Shown: positions 20,185 through 32,136 of the stretch, in pieces | Position numbering within the stretch: position 1 is the stretch's first letter | Layout: the number at the start of each line of letters is the position of its first letter | Source of the DNA: Synaphobranchus kaupii | Taxonomy: Eukaryota > Chordata > Actinopteri > Anguilliformes > Synaphobranchidae | Length of the DNA stretch: 64,000 bases | Reading direction: 5' to 3' | NCBI GenBank assembly: GCA_029718625.1 | Contig: CM056380.1 | Coordinates: 45,601,413-45,665,412 of the forward strand | Notes under the pieces: model-generated | Database searches by the model: none | Seen by the model: the letters and a program-made list of their open reading frames with translations, nothing else | Told to the model about the DNA's origin: nothing | Made by a program: the position numbers and the translations under genes

Positions 20185-23100
20185 GTGAAGCGGCTGTCCC
20201 ACTCCCAGCATTATTGTCCGTTTTTTTGTTTAACAAAAGCATATGTTGTGTAACGTTAACGGCATTATTGCGTGTTTTATTTATAGCTGACAAGCTGTAT
20301 TGTTTGCTAGCTGGCTCGCTGATTGTTCTCGTGTCGTCCATCACTCCCTGCAGTGCTATTTCACATAAAAGGAACGATGAGAAAGATAGCTGTTCGCACA
20401 CAGCGTAGCGAGTAAGCTAACGTTAGTAGTATTATTGGTTTTTAAAGATTTGTAGCTATATAAGAGGATTGAAGCCAAACAAAACAGTATTCTTTTTTAT
20501 GTGTAGTTTGCCAGCTTGTGTGTTTTCTAGTTTTACACTAGCTAGCTAGGTAATATCCCATACCTGTATACAGTTGCAAGCTTAAGTTTTAATTAGCTAG
20601 CTAGCTGTGTAGGAATGGATTCACAGGTGACTGTCTAGCTACCCAATTCAGTCAGTCTGGTGTGTAGCCTGAATGTCAGGAAAAGTGTAATCGGAAACAA
20701 TAATGTAATGAACCATAATAATGTGAGTAATCGCGTTGAGATTGTGATAATACCAGAGTTGCCACAGCAACAGCTTGGAAATGTCTTGTTGATGCTGATA
20801 CCTGTTGTACAGCCCAGCGCACCTGCGAGGTGTCCCAGATTTCTGCCTTCAGCTTGGCGGTTACTGTGTCTATAAGACATTGTGCTGTATTACTCTGCAT
20901 TAAAACGTGAGCTGGCCTGAAAGTAGCAGGGGCATTCATCCTATTAAAGCGAAACGAGCCCTTTCCTCCCACGAGATGTCTAAAAATAACACCGACTGCA
21001 TTAATGAGGGAGGACGCCGGAGAGGCATGCCCGTACATGGAGGGTACTACAGATGTGTCTGCAATCCCAGCTTCATCTCTCCTCACTACACCTTTTTTGG
21101 AATAATTGACCAAGGGCTGGCGAGATTCTCAGGCCCGGGACTGAATTATATTATTATAGGGCCCCAGAACAGTAATATTTACCACAAGCTGACAGACCAT
21201 TGGGCCCCCCCTCCTCAAGGGCCCGGGGCAACATACCCGGTTGTATCCCCCCTGACGGAGGTCCTGGATTGACCTGCATACAACCACACCTTTACCTTTC
21301 CAAAAAGGGTGTGTATAGGTTACCATTCCGCATTGAAGTTTAGCTTGAGACATTAACTGCTGGTCAAATAATTATTCCCGGTACATTGGCACCCTGCCTG
21401 TCAGTGTGTTCATTTAGCAGTATCAGGTCTAAATGTAAGGCTATCTGTGAACAGTGGTGTGACTGCTACACAGCGGGGTTTATGCTTTCAAGCAGCTGAC
21501 CAAATTCTATCATTTTTGAGGATTTGACCACAGCACAGTATCTTCTAAATGTATGTTTTGCAGCCTGTCTGAATTTGGATCTGCTGCACTAGGGGGTAGA
21601 TCCGATGATGGGGTGATACTGCGTGCTCACGTATAGGTGGAGGTATGATTTAGAGCCTGATTTACTCAGATCTTTAGCATGTGCAAAACCTTTTAGCGCA
21701 CACAAAACCAACAACATGACCAATGATTGGTGCAAAACAAATACCATGACTAATCATTGGTCATGTTATTGGTTTTGCAAGTGCTAAAATGCTTTGCACT
21801 CGCTAAAAGTCTCAGTAAATCAGGCCCTTAGTACGCTCATGTAGAGGAGAAGGTGTGATATTATGTGCACAGGTGGAGTGGAGGTGCGATTTAGGCTGCT
21901 TGGCTACAGGTGGAGGTGCGATTTAGGCTGCTTGGTTACAGGTGGAGGTGCGATTTAGGCTGCTTGGTTACAGGTGAAGGTGTGATTAGGCACACTCGGG
22001 TACAGGTGGAGTAAATCAATGGGGCCGTATTTGTTTCCTGGGAGACAGGTGCTGAAGCAGAAGCCACTGGACAACGAGGAGGTCCAGCGGGTTTCCGTCC
22101 GCAGGTTCTCGTCCTTCAACCTGTTCTCTAGGACCAGACTCACCACCTTGGAGCCCGAAGACCCCTCTGACGGGGACTGGGTTGAGTACAGAAATGCCTC
22201 TTTCCCACAGTTCAGTGCCTTACTCAGGTCAGTCCCAGACCACTGCACCACACCCCAAAAATCACCACCTCACCCCTCTAACCCTCATTGGGGGATCTCA
22301 TTAGTGATGGAGAGATTGGCCTTCATGAACCCCACAACAGGAGAAGCTACCACATGCTATCAGCAACTTGTGTATACCGGTCTGCTCACCACAATGAACA
22401 CTATGGAAAATGAAGTTGCTTATAACACGTGTTAGCTCCGCCCATTTTGAGCTCATGAAGCCTCATTCTCCCATCAACAAATCACAGTGCATGACATGAC
22501 AGTGACATCACAAAGACATGATTCCAGTTCCTGGGGGAGTGTGGAGCTGCAGATAGCATCCCTTTTGAAACATGACTCCTGGGACTGATACACTACAGCA
22601 GTGGTTCTCAACCTTGTTCCTGGTGGGCCACAGTGCTTGCTGGTTTCTGTTTTCACCTTAAAATCAGAAACTAATTTGGTCCAAAGAAATCAGGTGAGGT
22701 GTGTTACGTGATCATACACATTGATAGATACGAGTATCTTATTTCCAGTCATTTGTGCCAATGAAATATAATAGTAATGCATGTTATAGTTTTATTTGTA
22801 TTGAATCATGATTATAATTAAGTTGTTCAAATGAATGTTTCTCTGCATTGGCTAAGGAATTAAATAGCCAGAATTTTATTATTAAATAAACACATTTCAC
22901 CACTGAAAATATATTGTTGAGTGTTATGCGCAGTTAGTAGCTACCTTTTCCACAGAGCCGATTATGGAGAGAATCATGTAAATGTGGCTTTTGGACTAAT
23001 CACATTACTTAAATCCATGTGAATGCGATAGATTAAATACTGGCATAAATGATAACTTCCAATAATCAGATATTGCTGGGCATGTAAACGTACCCACTGA

Positions 23101-24197
23101 TAAATAAAAATGTTGAAATAAAACACATTTATTTTGTATCATTCTTTTAATACACACCCCTGAAAGTATATTTCTGTCACCTTAAAAGGCCTTGTTTAAG
23201 GCATTAATCCAGAGCAGTATTCAGTCAACAGCTCAGTCACAAGTGAATTTGAATGAGTTGGAACGTACGACACGGTGCTCCCAGGACCAGGGCAGAGAAA
23301 CACAGTGACACACACAGTCACTGAGGCTATCATTGTGTCAGGCTGTCTCCGTTAATTTGTGTTTGAGAGTTTCAGTGTGTCAGGCTGTCTCAGTTAATTT
23401 GTGTTTCAGAGTGTCAGTGTGTCAGTCACGGTTCTCGCCGTCACTGCGTCTGTGATTTCCTCACCACTCTCACTCCCTCTGCTGGCTGACACACAGATAA
23501 ACACACACACAGCACACACAGAGCAAACAGGGACACACACACACACACACACACTGAGGCATTCCCATTTACATGCATACAAGCTCACACACTGAGGCAT
23601 TCCCATCCACATACATGCATGCTCACACACACACTGAGGCACTCCCATTAACATGCATACTCACACACACACACTCTGAAGCACTCCCATTTACATGCAT
23701 ACATGCTCACACACACACTGAGGCATTCCCATTCACATGCATACATGCTCACACACACACTGAGGCACTACCATTAACATGCATACACACACACACACAC
23801 ACACTCTGCAGCACTCCCATTTACATGCACACACACAGACGCACACACACTGAAGCACTACCATTAACATGTACACACACACACACGCATGTACGCTCAC
23901 ACACACACTCTGCAGCACTCCCATTTACATGCACACACACAGACGCACACACACTGAAGCGCTACCATTAACATGTACACACACACACACACACACACTC
24001 TGCAGCACTCCCATTAACATGTACACACACACACACACACACACGCATGTACGCTCACACACACACTCACACGTGTTGCGCCGCTTTACCTAGTGTTTCA
24101 GTTTTTGTTTCTCCACCTTTTATGGTCTACAGAGATAACCTCGGACCAATCAGAGTGGATGAGGTCCTCAACAGTTTCGACAACACCGGGAATGTCT
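20038..24197 (+). CDS. camkmt: CAMKMT, first three coding exons (gene continues past window)
   Basis: The class I methyltransferase that trimethylates Lys115 of calmodulin using S-adenosylmethionine. Exons 20038-20184, 22049-22227 and 24133-24197 join in frame to 130 codons plus one base. The N-terminus is variable (MEGNPTGGTGVSKMKDE), then conserved ARWTLLRQVLKQKPLDNEEV, VSVRRFSSFNLFSR and DEVLNSFDNTGNV. This matches human CAMKMT (AARWKLLRQVLKQK, VSVRRFESFNLFS, SFDNTGNVC). The SAM-binding core (GGGMTCLAG in human) is not in the window. The gene is divergent from PREPL. Confidence 0.95.
21653..21827. mobile_element. PIF/Harbinger-like MITE
   Basis: A 175-bp element with ends GAGCCTGATTTACT and GGGCCTGATTTACT (complement of the right end), flanked by TTA on both sides (21650-21652, 21828-21830). 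Internal arms mirror each other around ATGACCAATGATTGG. The 3-bp TTA duplication suggests Harbinger. Confidence 0.75.
21870..21985 (+). repeat. 33-bp tandem repeat
   Basis: Three near-identical copies and one degenerate copy of a unit containing GGTGGAGGTGCGATTTAGGC and TGCTTGGTTACA, ending about 60 bases before CAMKMT exon 2. Confidence 0.85.
22049..22227 (+). CDS. camkmt: CAMKMT exon 2
   Basis: The exon follows GGGAGACAG and is 179 bp, phase 0 in and phase 2 out, donor GTCAGT. It encodes VLKQKPLDNEEVQRVSVRRF, SSFNLFSRTRLTTLEPEDPS and DWVEYRNASFPQFSALL. Confidence 0.95.
22597..22690 (+). mobile_element. hAT-MITE fragment (one end)
   Basis: CAGTGGTTCTCAACCTTGTT, then CCTGGTGGGCCACAGTG and TGCTGGTTTCTGTTTTCA, is the common terminus of fish hAT-derived MITEs. 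No matching right end was seen. Confidence 0.45.
23500..24075 (+). repeat. CA-rich minisatellite in CAMKMT intron 2
   Basis: Irregular units of roughly 50-70 bp alternate (CA)n with ACTGAGGCATTCCCAT, ACTCTGCAGCACTCCCATT and ACATGCATACATGCTCACAC. Long open frames here (His/Thr-rich or Cys/Val-rich) are products of the repeat. Confidence 0.9.
24133..24197 (+). CDS. camkmt: CAMKMT exon 3
   Basis: The exon follows GGTCTACAG and is 65 bp. The first base completes Arg, and the last base T starts the Cys codon before GTGAGT. It encodes DNLGPIRVDEVLNSFDNTGN then V, matching LNVEDVLTSFDNTGNVC in human. Confidence 0.93.
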
Positions 24198-24319
24198 GTG
24201 AGTCCGGCCTTGCGTATTTCTGCATATGACCATCTCTTTGAGGGGTAGGGGGTGTGTGGGGCATGTTGGCTGTCCTTACTGCTGTGTACCATTGGTACTC
24301 TCCTGACCATGCTTGTTCA

Positions 24320-24495
24320 AAACCGTGACACAGACTTTATGAGTGTGTGACTGTGAGTGCAGTTCCCTATGAGTGTATGTGGCCCTGTGAGTGTGTGACT
24401 GACCTGAGTATATAGGGCCCTGTGAGTGTGTGACTGTGAGTGCAGTTCCCTATGAGTGTATGTGGCTTTGTGAGTGTGTGTGACTGTGACCGCAG
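24320..24495 (+). repeat. Degenerate GTGAGTGTGTGACT repeats
   Basis: Several copies of GAGTGTGTGACTGTGAGTGC followed by AGTTCCCTATGAGTGTATGT. An imperfect minisatellite at the start of intron 3. Confidence 0.8.
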
Positions 24496-24499
24496 TTCT

Positions 24500-26073
24500 T
24501 CTCTGAGCTCCCACCAGCTGGCAGCACTGCACAGCGCATTGGCGGGAGAGCGAGGGAGAGCTCGAGCTCTGGGTCTCTCAGGCCCCCGTCGCCGTGGCGG
24601 CCGGGTCACATGACCACAGCTGCTGCACTTGGTTTGAAAGGCTGAGCCACAGCAGGGCTTCTTCCTTCTCTGACGTGATCAGAGCAGATTTACGAGGCTC
24701 AATATCATTAGTCCATTTCTCAATGTGCTTACGGATGTGTGCACGCGTGTGTGTTTATATGTATGTGTACAGAGAGTAATTATTATGTCCGTTCCTCTCA
24801 GTGTTGCTGTCTGCATACCGCCTCCCCTTCTGGCACTCATTTTAAGAGCAGGTAAATAGCGGTGGACTGGAACGGCTGAGCTGCAGCACCCTATTGCAGG
24901 GACAGATTTTCTTTAGCCACAGTCATTACACGCGCAGTACAGGAGGTTCTTAATGCTCAGCACTCTGGCCCAGTGTTCAGCAGTTTGGGTGCAGGAATTT
25001 GGGTCTTGCTGCAGTGGCGGGTGCAGTTGCTGGGGGGGGGGGGGACTCTGCTCTTGATAGACTGTCTCACCCCCCACAAATACACACTCACAAACTGCTT
25101 CAGTACTGGTGCAGTTGAATGGATGAGTAAGACCTCTCAGGGTTTTAGCATGGTAAGTTTCCCTGAATAACGTTAAGTTAAAGTGCAAGTTAAAGTTGTC
25201 CGCGGCAGGGACGGAACTGGCGGGGCGCCTCCTGCCATTTTACCAAATGCTATCAATCCCAGTTTTACTTGAGCCAAAGTCAAGGGGTCATGAATAAGAG
25301 AATACCTCCCGCCATCCCGCAGACGGGATTCTGCTGCCCCCTGCTGGGAGAGCAAAGTGTGTCATCAGCAGGCTCTGCAGTGGGTACGCGGTGTCGCGGG
25401 TCGCGTCCGAGTCTCCCCGGCCGCCTTTTGCATCGATATTGCGTCCGCTTTTTATTCCTCCGGCTCGGACTCCCGGAGCTCTTCCGCGTCTCTCCGACCG
25501 GAAAGAAAAGGCAAATCAAAGCCACACACTGTGATTTGAGGGTTTCCGATTTCTCTTGGGAGTCAGCGGTGGGGGCGGGGCCTCGGAATTGGATTTTCGG
25601 AGGGAGCGGGCAGTCGAGCCCCGGTTTTGGCGGAGCGTCCTCGAGGATTCGTTTCGGGAATGGCCGCGGTAAAGAGACGGAAGCTGGGCGAGGCGCTCGG
25701 CAGGGCGCGCGCCTGGTACATGCGTTTACTCCAGTGCTAGCGGCGTATTCTTCACACACTGACGTGAGCGCTCAGTGACCCAGGGCACTTCAATCCTTTA
25801 GCACAATGCAGAGACTCCATTTTGCTTTATATTATTATAACTTTCATATCATTTTATTTAATTATCACACTGAGAGCGTGTAACACAGTGGTGGGCTGAA
25901 GGAGGGCTTTTGAAAGAACCTAAATCACTACAATCTCCTGACAATAATGTCACCCTAACTTAAAAATATCCCATGAGAGGTGGGAGAAGGGAGGGGGGGG
26001 GGGGTAAACACAGGCTGGGACTGGGGACAGAGCCTCAGTTGGTCAGTGGTCGGGTGAGGGCAGAGAGTTTTTG
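24500..26073 (+). other. GC-rich intronic stretch
   Basis: 25200-25745 is rich in CpG (GGTACGCGGTGTCGCGGGTC, GGCGAGGCGCTCGGCAGG) and could be a CpG island or unannotated promoter. Poly-G runs lie at 25032-25044 and 25993-26004. No conserved coding motif was seen in either strand, including the two frames of about 160 codons at 25270-25780. Confidence 0.5.
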
Positions 26074-26348
26074 GAGGAGCGTGTGGAGGTCCTCACGGAG
26101 AGAGCGGGCCTTCCTGGAGCTCCGCACTGAGGAGCGTGTGGAGGTCCTCACGGAGAGAGCGGGCCTTCCTGGAGCTCCGCACTGAGGAGCGTGTGGAGGT
26201 CCTCACGGAGAGAGCGGGCTTTCCTGGAGCTCCGCACTGAGGAGCGTGTGGAGGTCCTCACGGAGAGAGCGGGCTTTCCTGGAGCTCCGCACTGAGGAGC
26301 GTGTGGAGGTCCTCACGGAGAGAGCGGGCCTTCCTGGAGCTCCGCACT
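26074..26348 (+). repeat. Five tandem copies of a 55-bp unit
   Basis: Copies start at 26074, 26129, 26184, 26239 and 26294, each containing GAGGAGCGTGTGGAGGTCCT and CACGGAGAGAGCGGGC. They are almost identical, differing mainly by C/T in GGGCC/TTTCC. The period is not a multiple of three, so a protein repeat is unlikely. Confidence 0.95.
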
Positions 26349-26408
26349 GAGGGCCTCTCTCCTGCGCTCTGCAGGGCCCGGGTTCCCCCTTCCTCCCCTG
26401 GAGGAATT

Positions 26409-26508
26409 CTGGGAGCGCCTCTTCGTGACCCCACGGGACGCCTGACCGGACCCTGACACTGGGAGCGCCTCTTCGTGACCCCACGGGACGCCTGACCGGA
26501 CCCTGACA
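26409..26508 (+). repeat. Two tandem copies of a 50-bp unit
   Basis: CTGGGAGCGCCTCTTCGTGA at 26409 recurs exactly at 26459, with the following GACCGGACCCTGACAC also duplicated. Lies just beyond the 55-bp array. Confidence 0.93.
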
Positions 26509-28439
26509 CCCAGCTGAGACGGGCTCTGCGGAGGAGGGGCGGGGGAAGGGGGCTACCCTGAGGGCTCAGATAACAGCACAGATAAATATCTGAAACCCGG
26601 GGCAGATTAGCTGGCGGAGGGGGTCACTCGCCCCGGCCCCTGCTCCCGTAGGAAAGGGGTCAACACCGCGCCTTTCAAGCCCTCCTCTCAACCACCTAAT
26701 CGATCTCACGCATTGGTAGACCCAAAATATCTCCCAGAATCCCCGGGCCCGTCGGCCCCGCGGAGCTCATTGTCTCCGGAGAAAACTCCTCTGGCCCTGA
26801 AAACTACCTGCCCCCTCCCGACACATCCCAAATCCCCCCCTAATGACTGTACAAGCCCAAAGCCGAGGTGTCCCATTCTCTCTGCCGGCCCTTCCCAAAT
26901 AATGGCCTGACGCTGTGGGTGGATTAAGGCACCAAACGTGTGGATTAAGGTAATCCACACTCCAGAGGCCGTGGGGGAAAGCATTCTCTGCCTCCGAGGG
27001 ACAAGTTTGTGGGTTTAGCCAAATGGATTGAAACGGCAGCTTTTCTGTAGCGGCGCTGGTAGTGGTCGTGGTGGGGGTCATGTGTTAGGATCAGCCTCTC
27101 GCGCATATGAGCATGTGTCCCAAAGTTCCCATCATGCCCCTCTCTATGCGACCTCCCTGGCATGGCTTCATTCAGGCGAGCTCAAGGCCGAAGGTTGTGA
27201 ATTAGTTTCCCTGTATTTTTTGCTGTACCAAGACATTAAAAAACACTTTTTATCCAAATGGCTATAGTAAATATCTGGCCATGTGGATACTTTTGAAAAT
27301 TGCTGTATTTATGACATAATTATGCTGCAATGTACTGAAATATCTGTGAAAATATAATAATATTTCACAGTAATGTATTTAAAAAATAAAAATGTTGTTG
27401 TATCAGAAAGCAGCAATAACTAGGATATTTTCCCATATGGTGTGAATTGTTGCAATATCTTTTCTGACCTTGATAATTTATTGCATTTCAATATATTGGC
27501 AGTTTGTTCCATTTCTGTAAGGGAGGGACTCTAACAGGCATGTGAAAAGTAAATCTGACATTTTCTGGTTGAAATTGATCAATGCATTTTGCTACGCCTC
27601 TGATCTTTCACATGTGTCCATGTTGCCTACATGCCCAAATAAGAGCAGTGACTGAGATAAAGCTTCCAGCAGCACTTAAAAGGAGGGGAAAATACAGGCT
27701 TTATTGGACGTAAAACAACTCAGTGTTTGGCCTGTTAAACCTATATTTTTTCCTCTGGGAATTGTTATCTCAGTTACTGGTCCTATTTTGTATGGCAGCT
27801 TGGTAGCAAAGCCAAGTAGCCCTAGAGCACCCTTTTACTACAATCCTGCAGGTTTGCCAGTAAAATTAGACTGTCAGACCGAGTTCACTGTTCCCGCAAA
27901 CGCCAAAGCGCTGTAAAGAAGGCTTCTGATTCGCTGTGTTGGGCATGAGCTCCACAGTTGTAATTACTCTAGTGTTATTGTGGACTTGAGTGAGAGGAAG
28001 AGAGCCTTTCTGTAGAGGCTTTTCTATCTCTTTATTATTTCACTGTCACAGTTATCATCGTAATTACAGTGTTGACCTCTCATGTTCATTGGATAAAATG
28101 TGAGCGTGCACTTGTAGATAACTACTTATGTGCTATGCCTTTCAATATTTCCGCTGTGTATTTAATGATAGACAGAGAGAGAGAGAGAGAAAAATGCATA
28201 GAAAATATCCTTTTTATGTGTGTTCTAGCCTTGGCCACTAGGGGCGCACCAACCCCATTTTCTCCTCTCCTCCAACCTGGAGAAGTCCCAGGAGCCGTGC
28301 ATTCCAGTGGGCTGCAGGATGTGTGTGTGTGTGTGTGCGTGTGTGCGTGTGTGCCCGCGCACGCGTTTGTGTGAAGAGATGCCCCCTGCGGCCCTGTCGT
28401 GCACCCACACCCCCCCTCTGCCCCCCGTCCCCTGTTTGC
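26509..28439 (+). other. Intronic DNA without recognised element
   Basis: GC-rich to about 27200, then AT-rich. A (GA)n at 28173-28190 and a GT-rich patch at 28319-28372 are the only repeats. No gene seen. Confidence 0.6.
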
Positions 28440-28770
28440 ATCATTATGCTAATTTTAAAGTCAAAGAATGCTAATTATATCCTGTTAGACAATGGCTTTA
28501 CACCAGAGCACTGCAAGGTCCCAGGGCCCTGAAACTCTGTCAGTCTCTGTTGACTCTTTAACTTTTGTGTTGGTGACAGTTAATTAGCGGTCCCCCGTGC
28601 GCTGTTTACAGTGCCAAGCCTGTAACGAGCCGCAGACCTCGCCACTTATTTTAAAGCAGCCGCACAGCCGAGGAGGGCAATTATTACATGTTTGCTGCAA
28701 ATGTATCCGACAATTTAAAACAGGCGCTGTGTATTCAGTATGATTCATGTCTTATTTGAGTCGGTAAAAA
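28440..28770. promoter_or_regulatory. Candidate conserved non-coding element
   Basis: Repeat-free sequence of balanced composition with clustered homeodomain-type motifs: TATGCTAATTTTAAAG, ATGCTAATTATATCC, GACAGTTAATTAGCG and GGGCAATTATTACATG. It looks like a developmental enhancer. Conservation cannot be tested here. Confidence 0.35.
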
Positions 28771-28824
28771 ATGGTCAATTAAAAAATCGGGCAAGTAGTT
28801 TATATGCAGGTACGCACCTGCGCA

Positions 28825-29390
28825 TGCAGTCCCCTCCATAATTATTCACTTCCCTGATGAAGACAAACAAAAAAGACCGTACAAAATAAATAATACATGG
28901 CATGAGCTATATTTTATGTGGTAGAAGTTCTGCTTTAATAATGATTCAGTGGAATCAACTAAAATAGTACTTCTTCTCAAATTATACATTTATTTCCAAT
29001 ATATAAAAATATAAATTGCTCAAATATTCACACCCCTGTTTTCAGTACTTTGCTCACCCTCCCTTCCCAAGAATACTGAGTGGTCTTCTACAGTGTTTTA
29101 TGTGATTGGGGAACACATTGAGAGTGGATCTTTGACCATTTCTTGCTACAGAATCTTCTAAGATCCTTCCATCCCCACTTTTGGATTGCCCTCTTCAATA
29201 AAACCACAGATGTTTTGATTAGTTCGATTGGTTTCAAGAGGGGGGACTTAGGTGGCCATTGCGAAAAAGTACTTTTGTAGTCAGTTAACCATTTCTTGGG
29301 TTTGGAGGTATATTTTGGATCGTTGTCACGCGGAACAATCCATTTGCGGCCAATTTTGAGCTGACATTGCTTTCCGGATTTAAAAACTTT
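28825..29390 (-). pseudogene. Decayed Tc1-like transposase fragment
   Basis: Read on the - strand, conceptual translation gives a DNDPKYTSK-like motif near 29330, a WPPKSP motif near 29260 and further Tc1-like text with several stops. The right end of this strand reaches GTCCCCTCCATAATTATTCA (28828-28847), resembling a Tc1 terminal repeat. The N-terminal half is missing. Confidence 0.7.
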
Positions 29391-29775
29391 TGAAATTTCA
29401 ACGGAATAATATAGGTTATATATAATTATTGTAACTTGCTTTCTTTGGCTCTTTATGTCTAATTTAACTATTAAAAGGCAATGATGAGGTTGATTGTACA
29501 GGTTACTTACTGTTTATGTCCTCAGTAACACCTAAGTGTTCTCAACACCTAAAACCGAGGTGTGTTGTGCAGACGGGCCTTTGCACTAGCTCTCATGGAC
29601 ATAAGCAGCGTCCTGCTGTTTTTGACAGTAATTCGGGGGACGGGACAAACGTCTTGCGCTGTGGGTGACCAGGTGGACGAGCTGCACAAATAGAGATTTA
29701 CTACAGTAAACCGACCCTGCTGTGCCAGAGTCTGTGTTTGCTCATATCCTGAGCCTCTGCGGAGAGAAAGGATGA

Positions 29776-29781
<6 letters not shown>

Positions 29782-29808
<27 letters not shown>

Positions 29809-29976
29809 AGTGAGAGAGTGTGCGTGTGTGAGAGTGTATGTGTGTGTATGTGCGTGTGTGGGAGTGTATGTGTGTGTATGTGCGTGTGTGGGAGCATGTC
29901 TGTGTTTGTATATGTGTGTGTGCATGCATGTGTGTGTATGCATGCATGTGTGTGTTTGTGCGTGCGTGTGTGTGTA

Positions 29977-30026
<50 letters not shown>

Positions 30027-30035
30027 TGCACACGT
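29782..30035 (+). repeat. GT-rich microsatellite array
   Basis: (GT)n interspersed with GAGAGTGTATGTG and GCATGCATGTG. Cys/Val and His/Thr open frames on both strands are repeat artefacts. Confidence 0.95.
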
Positions 30036-30039
30036 ACAT

Positions 30040-31636
30040 GTGTGCGTGTGTGCACCAGTCTGCAGATATGGAGTGTGATGTATACCCCTCCCTGCCCTGC
30101 CCTGCCCATTGTTTTTAGGGCTCTGAAGGTGTTAATGCAGATTTGTGGTGTGGAGGCAGGGCCCTGGGGGAGGCTGCTGTCCGCTGATTTAATTGAAGGT
30201 AATTGGTCCCACGGCTACACTCAGCACCCTGAGAGACTGTTGTTTACTGTGTATTCTATCATGTAAACGGTCACTTGAGCGCCCTGAAACGCACACAGGG
30301 CGAGCACACTCTCCCCAAACTCCCACCTTGGGCTGCGTTTGGGGGCGAGGGAGGGAGGGAGGGACGGGGCGATTATTCCCCTCTGAATAGTTTGCTACAC
30401 TGTAGAAGTAAATGAGCAGGGGAAGGAATGCTAGGGTCCCGCTTCCTGGGGGCCGTGAGCCGGGATTAGGCAGGAAATGAAGTTTTTCACAGGGAGAGAG
30501 AGAGCGAGAGGGAGGGATGTAGAGAGGGAGTGCACTGCATTGTGAGCCGGGTAATACCGTGGTAATTACAAAGAAATATTTGAGTGGCCAGGTTTCTTTT
30601 TTTTCCCCCTTTGCCTTCTTTCTTTTCTTCTTTCACGAAAGGTTTCCTCCTATCACAGGAAAGACGACTGCAAAAAAAAAAAAAAAAAAAAGCAAGTGCG
30701 AAAGAAGAGAAAAAGTAAGGAGAAAGGAGACCTCCCGAACCAAGAGGTCTTTGGTTTTTTCGGCAGATGAGTTAATTGCGTTTCTCTTTTTATCAACACC
30801 TGCAGCAGAACAGCTGCCCCCCCAGGTATCGGCCCCCTATCAGATCAGTTTTTCTGAAACGGAAGCTTTCATGCGCTCCCACCAGCACAGCACACGGTAA
30901 CAGGAGCGTTTAGTTTGGGCAACGACGAGTTTGCATTCTGCCTGTGGCGACCTAGCACCTGCCCTTTCACCCTCGGTTCGAAAAGAGAGTCTCCCTAGGA
31001 CAGCAGGGAGCGTAAACACAGCGCCAACCACGTTAGCCGTTAGCCATCAGCAACGCTGTCGGTCACGCGCTTGCATCATAGATGCTTCCTCTCAGGGTAT
31101 TCATGCTCAATTCTTTCGGTCAACAAAACAGCTGAGGAAGATTTTGCTTTTAAGTCTGTGGTTGCCGCTAGGGGAGCTTTATTTATCCACTCTTTCCCCC
31201 CTGGCTGATGTTTGAGTTCATGTTCTATGGTTTACGGTCCTCTCAGGAGCTGGTTCTTTGCGTGACCCGTGTTCATACGATCGTGTGTTCGCCGCTGCCC
31301 GTAGCTATAATGTGTTCCGTTAGGACGTCATTCTGTCACAAGACTGCTGGCGGCTCGTCGGTTCTGTTACCGCCACCTCAGGCCGTTTCTTTCCTGCAGT
31401 TACGGCGTCGTCTCTGTCCCCTGCAGTCCCGTCCGCCATGATGTCAGCGGTTTCTGTGACACGCACTCCAGTGTAAGGCTATGTGCTAATCCCTTTCTCC
31501 TGTCATATAAAACGCCATTGACTGAGAGAACCGGGTGACGGGACTGAAGGAAGAATCGCAAGCATGACCGCAAGGCCCTAAAAGTGTGCTTTTAGAGCTA
31601 AGTGAAAGAGATGGAGATGAATGCCAGATGATGGCA
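30040..31636 (+). other. Intronic DNA, mixed
   Basis: It holds GA-rich patches (30480-30530), a poly-A run (30672-30690) and a moderately CpG-rich segment 30900-31440. TGATTTAATTGAAGGTAATT (30185-30204) and GGTAATTACAAAG (30561-30573) are homeodomain-like. No gene seen. Confidence 0.5.
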
Positions 31637-32136
31637 NNNNNNNNNNNNNNNNNNNNNNNNNNNNNNNNNNNNNNNNNNNNNNNNNNNNNNNNNNNNNNNN
31701 NNNNNNNNNNNNNNNNNNNNNNNNNNNNNNNNNNNNNNNNNNNNNNNNNNNNNNNNNNNNNNNNNNNNNNNNNNNNNNNNNNNNNNNNNNNNNNNNNNNN
31801 NNNNNNNNNNNNNNNNNNNNNNNNNNNNNNNNNNNNNNNNNNNNNNNNNNNNNNNNNNNNNNNNNNNNNNNNNNNNNNNNNNNNNNNNNNNNNNNNNNNN
31901 NNNNNNNNNNNNNNNNNNNNNNNNNNNNNNNNNNNNNNNNNNNNNNNNNNNNNNNNNNNNNNNNNNNNNNNNNNNNNNNNNNNNNNNNNNNNNNNNNNNN
32001 NNNNNNNNNNNNNNNNNNNNNNNNNNNNNNNNNNNNNNNNNNNNNNNNNNNNNNNNNNNNNNNNNNNNNNNNNNNNNNNNNNNNNNNNNNNNNNNNNNNN
32101 NNNNNNNNNNNNNNNNNNNNNNNNNNNNNNNNNNNN
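31637..32136. other. Assembly gap (500 N)
   Basis: Exactly 500 N, a usual placeholder size, so the real length is unknown. It lies about 200 bases left of the G-rich minisatellite, which may have caused the break. Confidence 0.99.

Larger units (their letters stand above)
20185..22048 (+). other. CAMKMT intron 1
   Basis: It contains a Harbinger-like MITE (21653-21827) and a 33-bp tandem repeat (about 21870-21985). The rest, 20185-21650, has AGCTAGCT-type microsatellite patches (20543, 20597) and nothing else I recognise. Confidence 0.75.

Noticed and set aside
20676..21113. 145-codon frame on the - strand of CAMKMT intron 1
   Set aside because: No domain, no splice-compatible partners, and it overlaps neither conserved exon.
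23573..23971. Long His/Thr-rich and Cys/Val-rich open frames over CA/GT arrays (also at 29549-30118, 43899-44388, 45512-46051, 46378-46974, 57135-57503)
   Set aside because: They are direct translations of dinucleotide repeats, present in several frames and on both strands, without domains or conserved starts.
25269..25778. Overlapping frames of about 160-170 codons on both strands
   Set aside because: Expected by chance in GC-rich DNA. Neither strand shows a conserved motif.
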